Source: Histidinibacterium lentulum (GTDB lineage: Bacteria; Pseudomonadota; Alphaproteobacteria; Rhodobacterales; Rhodobacteraceae). Taken from it: DNA of 64,000 nt. Made by a program: the position numbers and the translations under genes. Position 1 is the stretch's first letter, and every line of letters starts with the position of its first letter. Below are positions 1-10,824 of the stretch, piece after piece. Below the pieces are notes generated by a model that was given only the letters and a program-made list of their open reading frames with translations, did not search any database and was not told where the DNA came from. The stretch spans positions 62,001-126,000 of the forward strand of contig NZ_ML119091.1 of NCBI RefSeq assembly GCF_003789055.1, given 5' to 3'.

Positions 1-1010
1 GTGGCATGACCGCCGAGGCCCCGGGTGGCGGCACGCAGGGAGGCCGCGCCCGCGTCGCCCGCGTCGGGGGTGAGCAGCCAGACGCGCCCGCCGCCCCAGT
101 CGTAAAGCGCGGCATGTTCGATCCCGGCCTCCCGGAGCGCCTGCGAGACATGAGGCCCGTCGGTGGGTTTCACCGAGACCTGCCAGACGGCGCCCTGCCG
201 CCCGGCGAAGGGCAGCACGTCGCGCACTTCGCGCCAGAGCGCGGCGCTGGCCTCGCCCTCCGCGGTCTCCCAGCCGGGCAGGGCGCCGCTGCGCAGGGCC
301 CTCAGACGATAGGCGACGGAGCCCTCGAGCCCCTCGATCCGCACGCGCGTCTCGCTGTCGCCCCCCGTCGTCGCGGCGTCGAGATGGGCGGCGCCGGTCA
401 CGTCGAAGGGCGAGGTGAGCGCGCGCGACAGGGCCGCCACGCCCTCCGTCGCCGAAAGCCCGCGGGCGATCAGCGTGGCCTCGGCGGCGGGTTTCGCCAG
501 CACCTTGAGAGAGACCTCGGTGAGGATGCCGAGCGTGCCCCAGGAGCCCGCCATCAGCTTCACCAGATCGTAGCCGGTGACGTTCTTCATCACCCGCCCG
601 CCGTTCGACACCACCGTGCCCGCCCCGTCGACGAAGCGCACGCCGAGAAGGAAATCCCTGGCCGCGCCCACGGCGATGCGGCGGGGGCCGGAGACGCCCG
701 CCGCGATCACGCCGCCGATGGTGGGCGCGCCTGCGGTGCCCAGAAGCGGGCGGTGGTCCATGGGCTCGAAGGCGAGGCGCTGGCCGTCGCCCGCCAGTTG
801 CGCGTCGATCTCCGACAGCGGCGTGCCCGCGCGCGCCACGAGGGTGAGTGCGCCGGGCTCGTGCAGCGTGATGCCCGACAGGCCCCCCGTCTCCACCACC
901 TCGCCGGGAACCGGCCGTCCGATCTCCCGCGTGCCGCCGCCCCGGATGCGCAGCGGCCCCGCGGCCTCTGCCACGAGGCGCGCCAGCTCCTCTTCGCTCT
1001 CGGGTCTCAT
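1..1010 (-). CDS. glcE: Glycolate oxidase FAD-binding subunit GlcE (C-terminus cut by window edge)
   Basis: This is a subunit of the membrane-associated GlcDEF glycolate oxidase, which oxidises glycolate to glyoxylate. The visible 336 residues start MRPESEEELARLV and show the FAD-binding type 4 (PP-loop) fold: GGGTREIGRP near the start, then GTAGAPTIGGVIA and GSWGTLGILTEV. It is shorter than GlcD and lacks GlcD's long cap domain, as expected for GlcE. It lies 88 bp downstream of glcD on the same strand, the normal operon order, and glcF would be expected just outside the window. The ATG at 1010 directly follows a palindromic repeat and has no strong Shine-Dalgarno sequence. The coding sequence is open at base 1, so the stop is not seen. 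Confidence 0.9.
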   Translation of the reverse strand, partial: MRPESEEELARLVAEAAGPLRIRGGGTREIGRPVPGEVVETGGLSGITLHEPGALTLVARAGTPLSEIDAQLAGDGQRLAFEPMDHRPLLGTAGAPTIGGVIAAGVSGPRRIAVGAARDFLLGVRFVDGAGTVVSNGGRVMKNVTGYDLVKLMAGSWGTLGILTEVSLKVLAKPAAEATLIARGLSATEGVAALSRALTSPFDVTGAAHLDAATTGGDSETRVRIEGLEGSVAYRLRALRSGALPGWETAEGEASAALWREVRDVLPFAGRQGAVWQVSVKPTDGPHVSQALREAGIEHAALYDWGGGRVWLLTPDAGDAGAASLRAATRGLGGHA

Positions 1011-1012
1011 GT

Positions 1013-1095
1013 TTTTCTGGCTCCAAATATCCCGGGGGGAGGCCGAAGGCCGGGGGGCGGAGCCCCCCTTGGGTCGCCGCCGCAGGCGGCGAAAT
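1013..1095 (-). repeat. Palindromic intergenic repeat, copy 1 (glcD-glcE gap)
   Basis: This element fills almost the whole glcD-glcE gap. It has a unique end reading TTCTGGCTCCAAATATCCCG on the plus strand. A GGGGGGC/GCCCCCC hairpin with a 3-base loop follows (1052-1068). A second CGCCGCC/GGCGGCG hairpin with loop GCA lies at 1075-1091. The same architecture recurs at 55545-55627, and the first half recurs at 7628-7710 and 20144-20175. In the sense of the downstream gene, the AT-rich end lies just before the start codon. Confidence 0.8.
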
Positions 1096-1098
1096 CCC

Positions 1099-2535
1099 TC
1101 ATTCCGCCGCGATCCTGCGGCTGGCGCTCGCCGCCAGCGGAAAGACCTTGGCGGGGTTCAGCAGCCAGGCCGGATCGAACACGTCCTTCACCCGCATCTG
1201 CGCCTCGAGATCGGCGGGGGTGTATTGCACGCTCATCAGGTCGCGCTTCTCGATGCCGACGCCGTGCTCCCCGGTCAGGCAGCCGCCCACCTCCACGCAG
1301 AGCGTGAGGATGTCCGCACCCAGCGCCTCGGCCTTCCCGAGCTCGCCTTCGTTGGCGTTGAACAGGATCAGCGGGTGCATGTTGCCGTCGCCCGCGTGGA
1401 AGACGTTGGCGACCTCGAGCCCGTAGCCCCGGGACAGCTCGCGGATGCCGCGCAGCACCTCGGGGAGTTTCGACACGGGGATGGTGCCGTCGAGGCAGAT
1501 GTAGTCGTTGATCTGACCCATCGCGCCGAAGGCGGACTTGCGTCCGAGCCAGATGCGCGCGGCCTCGTCGGCGTCGGCGGCCTCGCGCAGCACCTCGGGC
1601 TCGTGGCGGCGGGCGATCTGCAGGATCAGGCCGAGCTGTTCCTCGATCTCCGTCTCCGATCCCTCGACCTCGACGATGAGCAGCGCCTCCACGTCCGGGT
1701 AGCCGGCCTTGGCGAAGGCCTCGCAGGCGCGGATGCAGGGGCGGTCCATGAACTCGATGGCCACAGGCAGGACGCCGGCCTTGATGATGTCCGACACGCA
1801 GGCGCCCGCGATCTCGTTGGAGAAAAAGCCCATCAGCACGGGCCGCGCGCCCTCGGGTTTCGGCAGGATCCGCAGCGTCGCCTCGGTCACCACGCCGAGC
1901 TGGCCCTCCGATCCGCAGACGACGCCCAGGAGGTCGAGCCCGCCGGGGTCGAGATGCGCGCCGCCCAGTTCCAGCACCGTGCCGTCCATCTGCACAAGGG
2001 TCACGCCAAGGAGGTTGTTCGTCGTCACGCCGTATTTCAGGCAATGGGCCCCGCCCGAGTTCATCGCGATGTTGCCCGCGATGGCGCAGGCGAGCTGCGA
2101 CGACGGATCGGGCGCGTAGAAGAAGCCGTCCTCCTCCACCGCGCCGGTGACCGAGAGGTTCGTCCGGCCGGTCTGCACCCGGATGAAGCGGTTGTCGTAA
2201 TCGGTCTCCAGCACCTCGGTCATGCGCGCCACGCCGAGGATCACGCTGTCTTCGGTGGGCAGGGAGCCGCCCGCGAGCGACGTGCCCGCGCCGCGCGGCA
2301 CCACGGGGACCTGTTCCGCGTGGCAGAGGCCGAGGATGGCGGAGACCTCCTCGGTGGTGGAGGGAAGGACGACGGCGAGGGGGGAGCAGGCATAGGCGGT
2401 GAGCGCGTCGCATTCGTAGGCGCGGGTCTCGGCGGGATCGTCGATCACCGCGTCTGCGGGCAGGAGCTTGCGCAGGCGCTCGACGATGCGGTCGCGTTTG
2501 GCGAGGACCGCGGCGCTGGGGGCGGGCATTTCCAT
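1099..2535 (-). CDS. glcD: Glycolate oxidase subunit GlcD
   Basis: This 478-residue protein is the catalytic FAD subunit of glycolate oxidase (FAD-linked oxidase family, related to D-lactate dehydrogenases). The FAD-binding type 4 domain contains VVPRGAGTSLAGGSLP at about residue 100 and NIAMNSGGAHCLKYGVTTNN near 160. The C-terminal FAD-oxidase domain carries NVFHAGDGNMHPLILFN and the GEHGVGIEKRD motif typical of GlcD. Length matches the family (about 480-500). The start at 2535 has a GAGGAGA ribosome site 6 bases upstream. A second ATG lies two codons in. It is first in an operon with glcE and is preceded by a palindrome that looks like a GntR-type operator. Confidence 0.95.
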   Translation of the reverse strand: MEMPAPSAAVLAKRDRIVERLRKLLPADAVIDDPAETRAYECDALTAYACSPLAVVLPSTTEEVSAILGLCHAEQVPVVPRGAGTSLAGGSLPTEDSVILGVARMTEVLETDYDNRFIRVQTGRTNLSVTGAVEEDGFFYAPDPSSQLACAIAGNIAMNSGGAHCLKYGVTTNNLLGVTLVQMDGTVLELGGAHLDPGGLDLLGVVCGSEGQLGVVTEATLRILPKPEGARPVLMGFFSNEIAGACVSDIIKAGVLPVAIEFMDRPCIRACEAFAKAGYPDVEALLIVEVEGSETEIEEQLGLILQIARRHEPEVLREAADADEAARIWLGRKSAFGAMGQINDYICLDGTIPVSKLPEVLRGIRELSRGYGLEVANVFHAGDGNMHPLILFNANEGELGKAEALGADILTLCVEVGGCLTGEHGVGIEKRDLMSVQYTPADLEAQMRVKDVFDPAWLLNPAKVFPLAASASRRIAAE

Positions 2536-2564
2536 CGGGGTCTCCTCGGCCTGTCGGCGCCTGA

Positions 2565-2587
2565 ATTGGTCAAATCATATGACCAAT
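2565..2587. promoter_or_regulatory. GntR/FadR-type palindrome upstream of glcD
   Basis: The sequence is ATTGGTCA, a 7-base spacer AATCATA, then TGACCAAT: perfect 8-bp arms. TGGTC...GACCA half-sites are typical of FadR-subfamily GntR regulators (GlcC, LldR, PdhR). It lies 30-52 bp upstream of the glcD start, where a promoter operator is expected. No GntR regulator is encoded in the window, so the cognate protein is unknown. Confidence 0.65.
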
Positions 2588-2668
2588 AGCCGGACTCCGC
2601 AACGGTCAAGGCGGCGCGGAAGGTCGCAGGCGCTTGTGCCCGTCCCGGCTTCCCGGCACGACAGCGCC

Positions 2669-3082
2669 ATGGACTGGGTCAAGATCATTCATCTGCTGTG
2701 CGTTCTCGGCTGGATGACCGGCATCTTCGCCGTGCCGCGCGGCCTGATCTACTGGAAGCGGGAATACGCGTCGCTGGGGAAGATGGGCCCTGCGGGGGAT
2801 TTCACCTTCCGGCTCTACCGCTTCGCCGCGGGCCTCGGGGTGATCGCGCTGGTCACGGGGCTCTGGCTTGCCTGGGTCTGGTGGAGTTTCGCCGCCTGGA
2901 CGCTGCTGAAGCTGGCGCTCGTCCTGGTGATCGCCGCCCATTACGTCTGGACCGGGCTTCTGGTCAGGGATGCGATGCGGGGGCGGTTCGGGCACGGCGA
3001 GACCTGGTACCGGGTCTTCAACGAGGTTTCGGTCCTCGTGGTGATCGCGGTGCTCTGGGTCGTCGTGGTCAAGCCGTTCTGA
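2669..3082 (+). CDS. HemJ/CopD-like integral membrane protein
   Basis: This 137-residue protein has four predicted membrane segments. It begins MDWVKIIHLLCVLGWMTGIF and ends VVVVKPF. The N-terminal His in KIIHLL (H8), the AVPRGLIYW loop, K81 and the final NEVSVLVV..VVKPF pattern resemble HemJ (UPF0093 protoporphyrinogen oxidase, about 140-150 residues). HemJ usually sits near hemE/rho, so this may be a paralogue with another role. Its stop overlaps the ATG of the next gene by one base (TGATG), so the two are probably translated together. Longer upstream starts exist, but this ATG gives the proper first helix. Confidence 0.65.
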   Translation: MDWVKIIHLLCVLGWMTGIFAVPRGLIYWKREYASLGKMGPAGDFTFRLYRFAAGLGVIALVTGLWLAWVWWSFAAWTLLKLALVLVIAAHYVWTGLLVRDAMRGRFGHGETWYRVFNEVSVLVVIAVLWVVVVKPF

Positions 3083-3771
3083 TGTCCGCGCCGGATCTCC
3101 TCCGGCTGCTCTGGCCCTGGGACCTTCTGGCGCTGGCGCTTCTGGTGATTTCCTTCGCGGGCATCGCGCGGGTGATCGAGCATCCGCCGAAGGGGCGGCC
3201 CTCGGTGACGGTCCTGATGGCGGAGTACCGGCGCGACTGGATGCGGATGATGGCGGCGCGGGAGACGCGCATCTTCGACAGCCAGATCCTGACGAGCCTG
3301 AGGCAGAGCACGTCGTTCTTTGCCTCGACCGTCCTTCTGTCCATCGGCGGGGTGCTGGCACTGGCAGGCAACCCCGCGCCGCTGACGGGGCTGGCCGCCG
3401 GGCTGACGGAGGAGGGCGATCCGGAGGTGCTGTGGCAGGTGAAGCTTCTCGTGGTGGCGGTGCTGCTGGCGCTGGCGTTCCTGCGGTTCGTCTGGGCGAA
3501 CCGGGTGTTCGGCTATTGCGCGGTGGTCATGGCCTCGGTGCCGAACGAGGTGACCGACCCCGATTGCGAGCCGAGGGCGCTGCGAGCGGCGGAGCTGAAC
3601 ATCCGCGCGGCGCTGAATTTCAACCGGGGGCTGCAGGCGGTCTATTACGCCATCGCGGCGGCGGCCTGGCTGGTGGGACCGGCGGCGCTGGTGGCGGCGA
3701 CGGTGGTGACGACCTGGATCGTCTGGAGCCGCGAGTTCGCCTCGGTGCCGCGGCGCGTGATCCTGCGCTGA
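3082..3771 (+). CDS. DUF599 family membrane protein
   Basis: This is a 229-residue membrane protein of the DUF599 type. A first helix spans roughly residues 10-28, followed by a charged cytoplasmic stretch (AEYRRDWMRMMAARETRIFDSQ, split here only for description). Two helices follow in the middle and there is a C-terminal hydrophobic segment ending in a basic tail (SVPRRVILR). The R-DWM/ARE-R/I-D-Q and FNRGLQAVYY motifs are the family hallmarks. Function is unknown. It is translationally coupled to the HemJ-like gene by a TGATG overlap. A hairpin lies 20 bp after its stop. Confidence 0.8.
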   Translation: MSAPDLLRLLWPWDLLALALLVISFAGIARVIEHPPKGRPSVTVLMAEYRRDWMRMMAARETRIFDSQILTSLRQSTSFFASTVLLSIGGVLALAGNPAPLTGLAAGLTEEGDPEVLWQVKLLVVAVLLALAFLRFVWANRVFGYCAVVMASVPNEVTDPDCEPRALRAAELNIRAALNFNRGLQAVYYAIAAAAWLVGPAALVAATVVTTWIVWSREFASVPRRVILR

Positions 3772-3791
3772 GCGGTTGAGGGTTTGTTCAT

Positions 3792-3812
3792 CCCCCGCGT
3801 GGTAGGCGGGGG
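3792..3812 (+). terminator. Stem-loop after the DUF599 gene
   Basis: CCCCCGC and GCGGGGG form a perfect 7-bp stem around a 7-base loop. A further CAT/ATG pair flanks it if one G bulges. There is no T-tract, so it could be a Rho-assisted or stabilising hairpin rather than a classic intrinsic terminator. Confidence 0.45.
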
Positions 3813-3958
3813 GATGGACCTCGCCCTGCCGCTCCTCTGTCTCCTCTGTCTGGTCGCCCTGGCGCTGCCGGCCCGGGCCGCGGCGCCTTCGGCGGCTTGC
3901 GGGACCTTGGGGCGGAAGCTAGACCGGGCCGGACAGGTTCCGAGGGAGGTCGAGGGCG

Positions 3959-5692
3959 ATGCCGAAGAAGACGTGGGACAAGACGACGCTGCCGAGCCGG
4001 CATGTGACCATGGGGCCGGCGCGGGCGCCGCACCGGTCCTATTACTACGCCATGGGCATGACCGAGGAGGACATCGCGCAGCCCTTCGTCGGGGTCGCGA
4101 CCTGCTGGAACGAGGCCGCACCCTGCAACATCGCGCTCAGCCGTCAGGCGCAGGCGGTGAAGCTGGGCGTCAAGGCCGCCCACGGCACGCCGAGGGAGTT
4201 CACCACGATCACCGTCACCGACGGGATCGCGATGGGCCACGAGGGGATGCGGTCCTCTCTCGCCTCGCGCGATGCCATCGCGGACACGGTGGAGCTGACC
4301 ATGCGCGGGCATTGCTACGACGCGCTGGTGGGCCTTGCGGGCTGCGACAAGTCCCTGCCGGGGATGATGATGGCGATGGTGCGGCTGAACGTGCCGTCGG
4401 TCTTCATCTACGGCGGGTCGATCATGCCGGGCAAGTTCCAGGGCCGGGACGTGACCGTGCAGGACGTGTTCGAGGCGGTGGGCCGGCACCAGGCCGGGCA
4501 GAATTCCGACGAGGAGCTGACCGCGCTGGAAAAGGTCGCCTGTCCGAGCGCCGGCGCCTGCGGCGGGCAGTTCACCGCCAACACCATGGCCTGCGTGTCG
4601 GAGGCGATCGGGCTGGCGCTGCCGAACTCGGCGGGCGCGCCCGCGCCCTATGAAAGCCGTGACGCCTATGGGCAGGCCTCGGGCGAGGCGGTGATGGCGC
4701 TGATCGAGAAGAACATCCGCGCGCGGGACATCGTCACGCGGAAGTCGCTGGAGAACGCCGCGCGGATCGTCGCCTGCACGGGCGGGTCCACCAACGCGGG
4801 GTTGCACCTGCCGGCCATCGCCCACGAGGCGGGGATCGACTTCGACCTCTTCGACGTCTGCGACATCTTCCGGGACACCCCCTATTTCGTCGACCTGAAG
4901 CCGGGCGGCAAATATGTCGCCGTGGACATGTACGAGGCGGGGGGCGTGCCCGTGGTGATGAAGGAGCTGCGCAAGGCGGGTCTCATCCACGAGGACTGCC
5001 TGACCGTCACAGGCCGCACCATCGGCGAGGAGATCGACCTGATCGAGCGCGAGGCGGACGGACGGGTGATCTACCCTGCCTCCGCGCCGCTGTCGAAGAC
5101 GGGGGGCGTCGTCGGGCTCAAGGGCAATCTCGCCCCCGAGGGCGCCATCGTGAAGGTGGCGGGGATGAGCCGCGAAGAGCAGGTCTTCACCGGGCCCGCG
5201 CGGATCTTCGAATGCGAGGAGGACGCCTTCGAGGCGGTGAAGTCGCGCCAGTACAAGGAAGGCGAGGTCCTCGTCATCCGCAACGAGGGCCCGGCGGGCG
5301 GGCCGGGCATGCGCGAGATGCTGGCCACCACCGCGGCCCTGTCGGGCCAGGGCATGGGCAAGAAGGTCGCCCTGATCACCGACGGGCGGTTCTCCGGCGC
5401 GACGCGCGGCTTCTGCGTGGGGCATGTCGGCCCGGAGGCGGCCCATGCGGGGCCGATCGGGCTGATCCGGGACGGCGACATGATCACCATCGACGCGATC
5501 AGGGGAGAACTGTCGGTCGATGTCCCGGACGAGGAGATGGCGGAGCGCAAGAAGACCTGGGCCGGGCCGCGGCCCACGGTCTACACCTCGGGCGCGCTGT
5601 GGAAATACGCGCAGATCGTGGGCGGCGCGCGGCTGGGCGCGGTGACGCATCCGGGCGCCCGGGGCGAAAGCCACGTCTACGCGGACCAGTGA
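3959..5692 (+). CDS. ilvD: Dihydroxy-acid dehydratase IlvD
   Basis: IlvD catalyses the penultimate common step of valine, leucine and isoleucine synthesis, dehydrating 2,3-dihydroxy acids to 2-keto acids. It is 577 residues long, of the shorter IlvD/Edd type. Iron-sulphur cysteines occur in GCDKSLPGM (C129) and in [11 protein letters not shown] (C195 and C201), and the metal/substrate region is near VAMTDGRFSG-like [15 protein letters not shown]. The ATG at 3959 follows GAGGTCGAGGGCG. Its TGA overlaps the GTG start of a lipoprotein gene. The 187-bp leader contains a hairpin and a leucine-rich reading frame, discussed as a finding. Confidence 0.97.
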   Translation: MPKKTWDKTTLPSRHVTMGPARAPHRSYYYAMGMTEEDIAQPFVGVATCWNEAAPCNIALSRQAQAVKLGVKAAHGTPREFTTITVTDGIAMGHEGMRSSLASRDAIADTVELTMRGHCYDALVGLAGCDKSLPGMMMAMVRLNVPSVFIYGGSIMPGKFQGRDVTVQDVFEAVGRHQAGQNSDEELTALEKVACPSAGACGGQFTANTMACVSEAIGLALPNSAGAPAPYESRDAYGQASGEAVMALIEKNIRARDIVTRKSLENAARIVACTGGSTNAGLHLPAIAHEAGIDFDLFDVCDIFRDTPYFVDLKPGGKYVAVDMYEAGGVPVVMKELRKAGLIHEDCLTVTGRTIGEEIDLIEREADGRVIYPASAPLSKTGGVVGLKGNLAPEGAIVKVAGMSREEQVFTGPARIFECEEDAFEAVKSRQYKEGEVLVIRNEGPAGGPGMREMLATTAALSGQGMGKKVALITDGRFSGATRGFCVGHVGPEAAHAGPIGLIRDGDMITIDAIRGELSVDVPDEEMAERKKTWAGPRPTVYTSGALWKYAQIVGGARLGAVTHPGARGESHVYADQ

Positions 5693-6351
5693 CCCGGTCG
5701 GCGGTCGGCCTCGCGCTGGCCGCCGGGCTGGCGCTGTCGGGATGCGGCGCGCCCGTCCCGGCCACGTCTCCGGAGGCGTCCCCGACTTCGGCTCCGGATC
5801 CGGGCGGCGGCCTGCTCGCGTTCCTCGGGATGGCGCCTGCCGGGCGGGAGAGCCTTCAGGTTCTCGGGGATGCCGTGACGGTGCGGGGGCCTGCGGGCTA
5901 TTGCGTCGATCCGGGTGCCAGTGCGCCGGACCGCGGCTTCGCCGTCCTGGCGAGCTGCGCGCGCACGGGGCGCGGCGACCCGGTGCGGCTCGATGCGCTG
6001 ATGACCGTCCAGGTCGGCGCCCCGGGCAGCGCCATGGGCGACACGGGCGCGCGGGAGCTGGCGGCGCTGCTCGAGGGGCCGGAGGGACGCGGACTTCTCG
6101 CGCAGGGCGTGCCGGTGCGGGTCACGGAGGTCCAGACGGCGCCGGGCACGGTCTTCGTCGGTTACAGCGAGGCACGGGAGGCGGCCGGCGGGCCGCCGCC
6201 GCCGCTCTGGCGGGCGTTCCTCGACCTGGGAGACCGGATGGCGACGGTGAGCATCCGTCCGGTGGACGGCGCGGTGCTGAGCTCCGATGCGGAGCGACGG
6301 CTGATCGGTGAGGCGGTGGCGCAGCTCAGGGCGGCGAACCGGCCGGGCTGA
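5689..6351 (+). CDS. Putative lipoprotein, function unknown
   Basis: The product is 220 residues, starting at a GTG that overlaps the ilvD stop (GTGA). The N-terminus [20 protein letters not shown] is a lipoprotein signal peptide with lipobox LSGC, so the mature protein should be anchored from its cysteine. A short Ser/Pro/Thr-rich linker follows. The rest is soluble, with a conserved-looking block around [14 protein letters not shown] and [13 protein letters not shown] do not recognise the family. Coupling to ilvD suggests co-expression but not a shared pathway. Confidence 0.7.
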   Translation: MTRSAVGLALAAGLALSGCGAPVPATSPEASPTSAPDPGGGLLAFLGMAPAGRESLQVLGDAVTVRGPAGYCVDPGASAPDRGFAVLASCARTGRGDPVRLDALMTVQVGAPGSAMGDTGARELAALLEGPEGRGLLAQGVPVRVTEVQTAPGTVFVGYSEAREAAGGPPPPLWRAFLDLGDRMATVSIRPVDGAVLSSDAERRLIGEAVAQLRAANRPG

Positions 6352-6362
6352 GGCGACACACT

Positions 6363-6379
6363 GTTTCCATTTGCGAAAC
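6363..6379. promoter_or_regulatory. Small inverted repeat in the promoter region of the 6431 gene
   Basis: GTTTC, 7 bases, GAAAC. It sits in a locally AT-richer stretch about 50-70 bp before the 6431 start and is the only promoter-like feature in that gap. The arms are short, so this is weak evidence for an operator. Confidence 0.25.
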
Positions 6380-6430
6380 GGTTTGGCACCAAGATCCGGA
6401 CGGGAACCATGAGGCGGGGGTGAACGGCGG

Positions 6431-7204
6431 ATGGCCGAGGTTCGATCCGGACCGTTGGAGAGATGGCTCAACCGGATGTCGGCCGCGCGCTGGCGCCGGG
6501 CGGCCAGGGGCGCGCGTACCTCGACCTTGCGGGATCTGCGCCGGCGCCAGGCCGAAGCCCGCACCCTGCGGCAGCATCTGGACGCGCTCCTGCATGTGGC
6601 CGACGAGCGGCTGGCGCTGCCGCTCGTGGGCAACACCGCCTTCCCGCGGCCGCACGGGATGGAATGGGCCTGGCGGCCGGAGATGTGGCGCGGCGCCCTG
6701 CCCGAGCGCGGCCACGCCGCGGTGGAGCGCCGGCAGGAGATCGGCGGAGAGGTCACCGTCTTTCACGACTGCACCATTTCCGAGCTGACCGTCCGGCAGG
6801 TACGCAACACCCGGGAGACCGATCTGGCGCCCTACGGGATGCGGCTCGATGTCTTCCGGTTCGACGGATCGTTCCTGTCGGTGGTGCTGGACCTGCCGCC
6901 CGAGGCCTCGCAGGGGCTAAAGAAACGACATCTGATCCGGCTCGACACGATCGTGGAGACGGAATACCCGATCGAGCTCTTCGCCCGGCTCAACGTCCGG
7001 CACGGGCCCAACACCGAGCAGCTGGTGCGGGAGATCCCGCTGGGCGAGCCCGAGGTGATGGTGGAGTTCGACCTCGCCTATTCGAAGCTGAACGAGCGCC
7101 GGGTGGAGAAGATGTGGATCGACCTGATCTTCGAGGGACCGGAGATGAACCAGATCACGATCCGGGACCTGACCTTCTGCCGCTATCCGCGGGCGGATAT
7201 CTGA
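6431..7204 (+). CDS. Conserved rhodobacterial protein (DUF6478-like)
   Basis: This is a 257-residue soluble protein with a basic N-terminal third (many Arg, possible helix LRDLRRRQAEARTLRQHLDA). Its C-terminal domain contains LAPYGMRLDVFRFDGSFLSV and EFDLAYSKLNERRVEKMWID, and it ends FCRYPRADI. It resembles the Rhodobacterales-restricted DUF6478 family by recollection of the pattern, which I cannot verify here. No signal peptide or membrane segment is seen. The next gene starts 9 bases after its stop, so the two form an operon. Function is unknown. Confidence 0.7.
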   Translation: MAEVRSGPLERWLNRMSAARWRRAARGARTSTLRDLRRRQAEARTLRQHLDALLHVADERLALPLVGNTAFPRPHGMEWAWRPEMWRGALPERGHAAVERRQEIGGEVTVFHDCTISELTVRQVRNTRETDLAPYGMRLDVFRFDGSFLSVVLDLPPEASQGLKKRHLIRLDTIVETEYPIELFARLNVRHGPNTEQLVREIPLGEPEVMVEFDLAYSKLNERRVEKMWIDLIFEGPEMNQITIRDLTFCRYPRADI

Positions 7205-7213
7205 GGGAGTGCC

Positions 7214-7576
7214 ATGGCCGAGATGCAGCTGACGAAGACCCGGCTGACGGGCGGTATCTGGGAAGGCGTGCTGACCGGGGCGAGCGACCGGCCCCGGCTG
7301 GTGGCGACCCATCTCGAGCGGTCGCTGCCGGGGCTGGAGCTGACACCCGTGGCGGAGGGGCACCTGGTGCGGCTGCCGATTCCCTCGGAGGTGCTGTCGG
7401 ACGGGGTGCAGACCGTGCTGTTCTCGGATGCGGCCACCGGGGCGCGGCTGGCCAGCGTGGCGATCCTTGCGGGCGATGCCCTGACCGAGGACATCCGGGC
7501 GGAAGTGGCGCTGTTGCGCGCCGAACTCGACATGCTCAAGCGGGCGTTCCGGCGACATTGCACGGAGACCGCGTGA
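7214..7576 (+). CDS. Conserved small protein, function unknown
   Basis: This 120-residue protein has a beta-rich N-terminal two-thirds (RLTGGIWEGVLTG, PRLVATHLERSLPG) and a C-terminal helix of heptad character (EDIRAEVALLRAELDMLKRAF) that could form a coiled coil. GAGGGAGT lies 7 bases before the ATG. It is almost certainly cotranscribed with the 6431 gene. I do not recognise a named family. Confidence 0.65.
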   Translation: MAEMQLTKTRLTGGIWEGVLTGASDRPRLVATHLERSLPGLELTPVAEGHLVRLPIPSEVLSDGVQTVLFSDAATGARLASVAILAGDALTEDIRAEVALLRAELDMLKRAFRRHCTETA

Positions 7577-9787
<2,211 letters not shown>

Positions 9788-9840
9788 CTCTGTTTCGGAG
9801 AGGTCATCTATCGGCAAAAACCCTGAATGTTGTCCCCGCG

Positions 9841-9858
9841 CCGGCAAATTGCTGCCGG
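9841..9858. promoter_or_regulatory. Inverted repeat upstream of the LysR gene at 9910
   Basis: CCGGCA, 6 bases, TGCCGG, with an inner GCAA-A-TTGC. It lies 52-69 bp upstream of the LysR start, a common place for an autoregulatory LysR site. It is downstream of fadH on the same strand, so it could also act as an RNA stem. Confidence 0.4.
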
Positions 9859-9909
9859 AATTGGAGGTCATCACATCGGTCCGAGGGATGTCTGAAAGGC
9901 TGCCAGAAC

Positions 9910-10815
9910 ATGGATCGTCTGACCGAGATGGAAGCCTTCGCGACGGTGGTGGACCAGGGAGGGTTCACCGATGCCGCGAAGAAGTTGGGTATCAGCAAGT
10001 CCGCCGTGTCGAAGCACGTCTCGTCGCTCGAGGCGCGGCTGGGGGCGCGGCTGCTGAACCGCACCACGCGGCGGGTGAGTCCCACCGAGATCGGGCTGGC
10101 CTATTACGACCGGGCGCGGCGGGTGCTGAACGACGCGGGCGAGGCGGATGCGCTGGTCACCTCGATGCAGTCGGCGCCGTCGGGGCTCTTGCGGATCTCG
10201 GTCGCGACGGATTTCGGGGTGAATCACCTCTCGCCGATCTTGGGCGATTTCCTGCAGGAGTTCCCGGACATCACCGTGAACATGGTGCTGAACAACCGCT
10301 ATGTGGAGCTGATCTCGGAGGGGTTCGACATGGCGGTGCGGATCGGCGAGCTGGAGGACAGCACGCTCCGCGCGCGCAAGCTGACGGATACGACCAAGCG
10401 GATGATCGCGAGCCCCAGCTATTTCCAGCAGTACGGGCACCCGCAGCGGATCGACGATCTGAACGAGCACAAGCTCCTGCATTATTCGAACCAGGCGAAC
10501 GGGGCGGTCTGGAAGCTGACCGCGCCCTCGGGCGAGAAGCGGCAGGTGCGGACGGCGGGCTGGCTGACGGTCAATGACGGGCAGTCGCTGCTCAACGCCT
10601 GCGTTTCGGGCCTGGGCATCGCCTATCTGCCCTCCTTTCTTTACGCGGATGCGATGGAGCAGGGGCTGGTGCAGGAGGCGATCCCGGGTCTGCCGGTGGA
10701 GACGCAAGGGATCTACGCGGTCTATCCGCCGGGCCGGTTCACCCAGCCCAAGGTGCGGGCCTTCATAGACTTTCTCGTCCACCAGTTCGCCGACAAGGGG
10801 CCGGACCGCTGGTAG
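9910..10815 (+). CDS. LysR-family transcriptional regulator
   Basis: This is a 301-residue LysR regulator. The winged HTH at residues 1-60 includes GGFTDAAKKLGISKSAVSKH and RTTRRVSPTEIG. The substrate-binding domain contains LRISVATDFGVNHLSP and FDMAVRIGELEDSTL, features of the CrgA/PA-type subgroup. The ATG at 9910 follows GAAAGG. Its target is not evident: fadH lies upstream on the same strand and the OmpA-domain operon converges on it. An inverted repeat sits just upstream. Confidence 0.9.
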   Translation: MDRLTEMEAFATVVDQGGFTDAAKKLGISKSAVSKHVSSLEARLGARLLNRTTRRVSPTEIGLAYYDRARRVLNDAGEADALVTSMQSAPSGLLRISVATDFGVNHLSPILGDFLQEFPDITVNMVLNNRYVELISEGFDMAVRIGELEDSTLRARKLTDTTKRMIASPSYFQQYGHPQRIDDLNEHKLLHYSNQANGAVWKLTAPSGEKRQVRTAGWLTVNDGQSLLNACVSGLGIAYLPSFLYADAMEQGLVQEAIPGLPVETQGIYAVYPPGRFTQPKVRAFIDFLVHQFADKGPDRW

Positions 10816-10824
10816 CCCAGTCTT

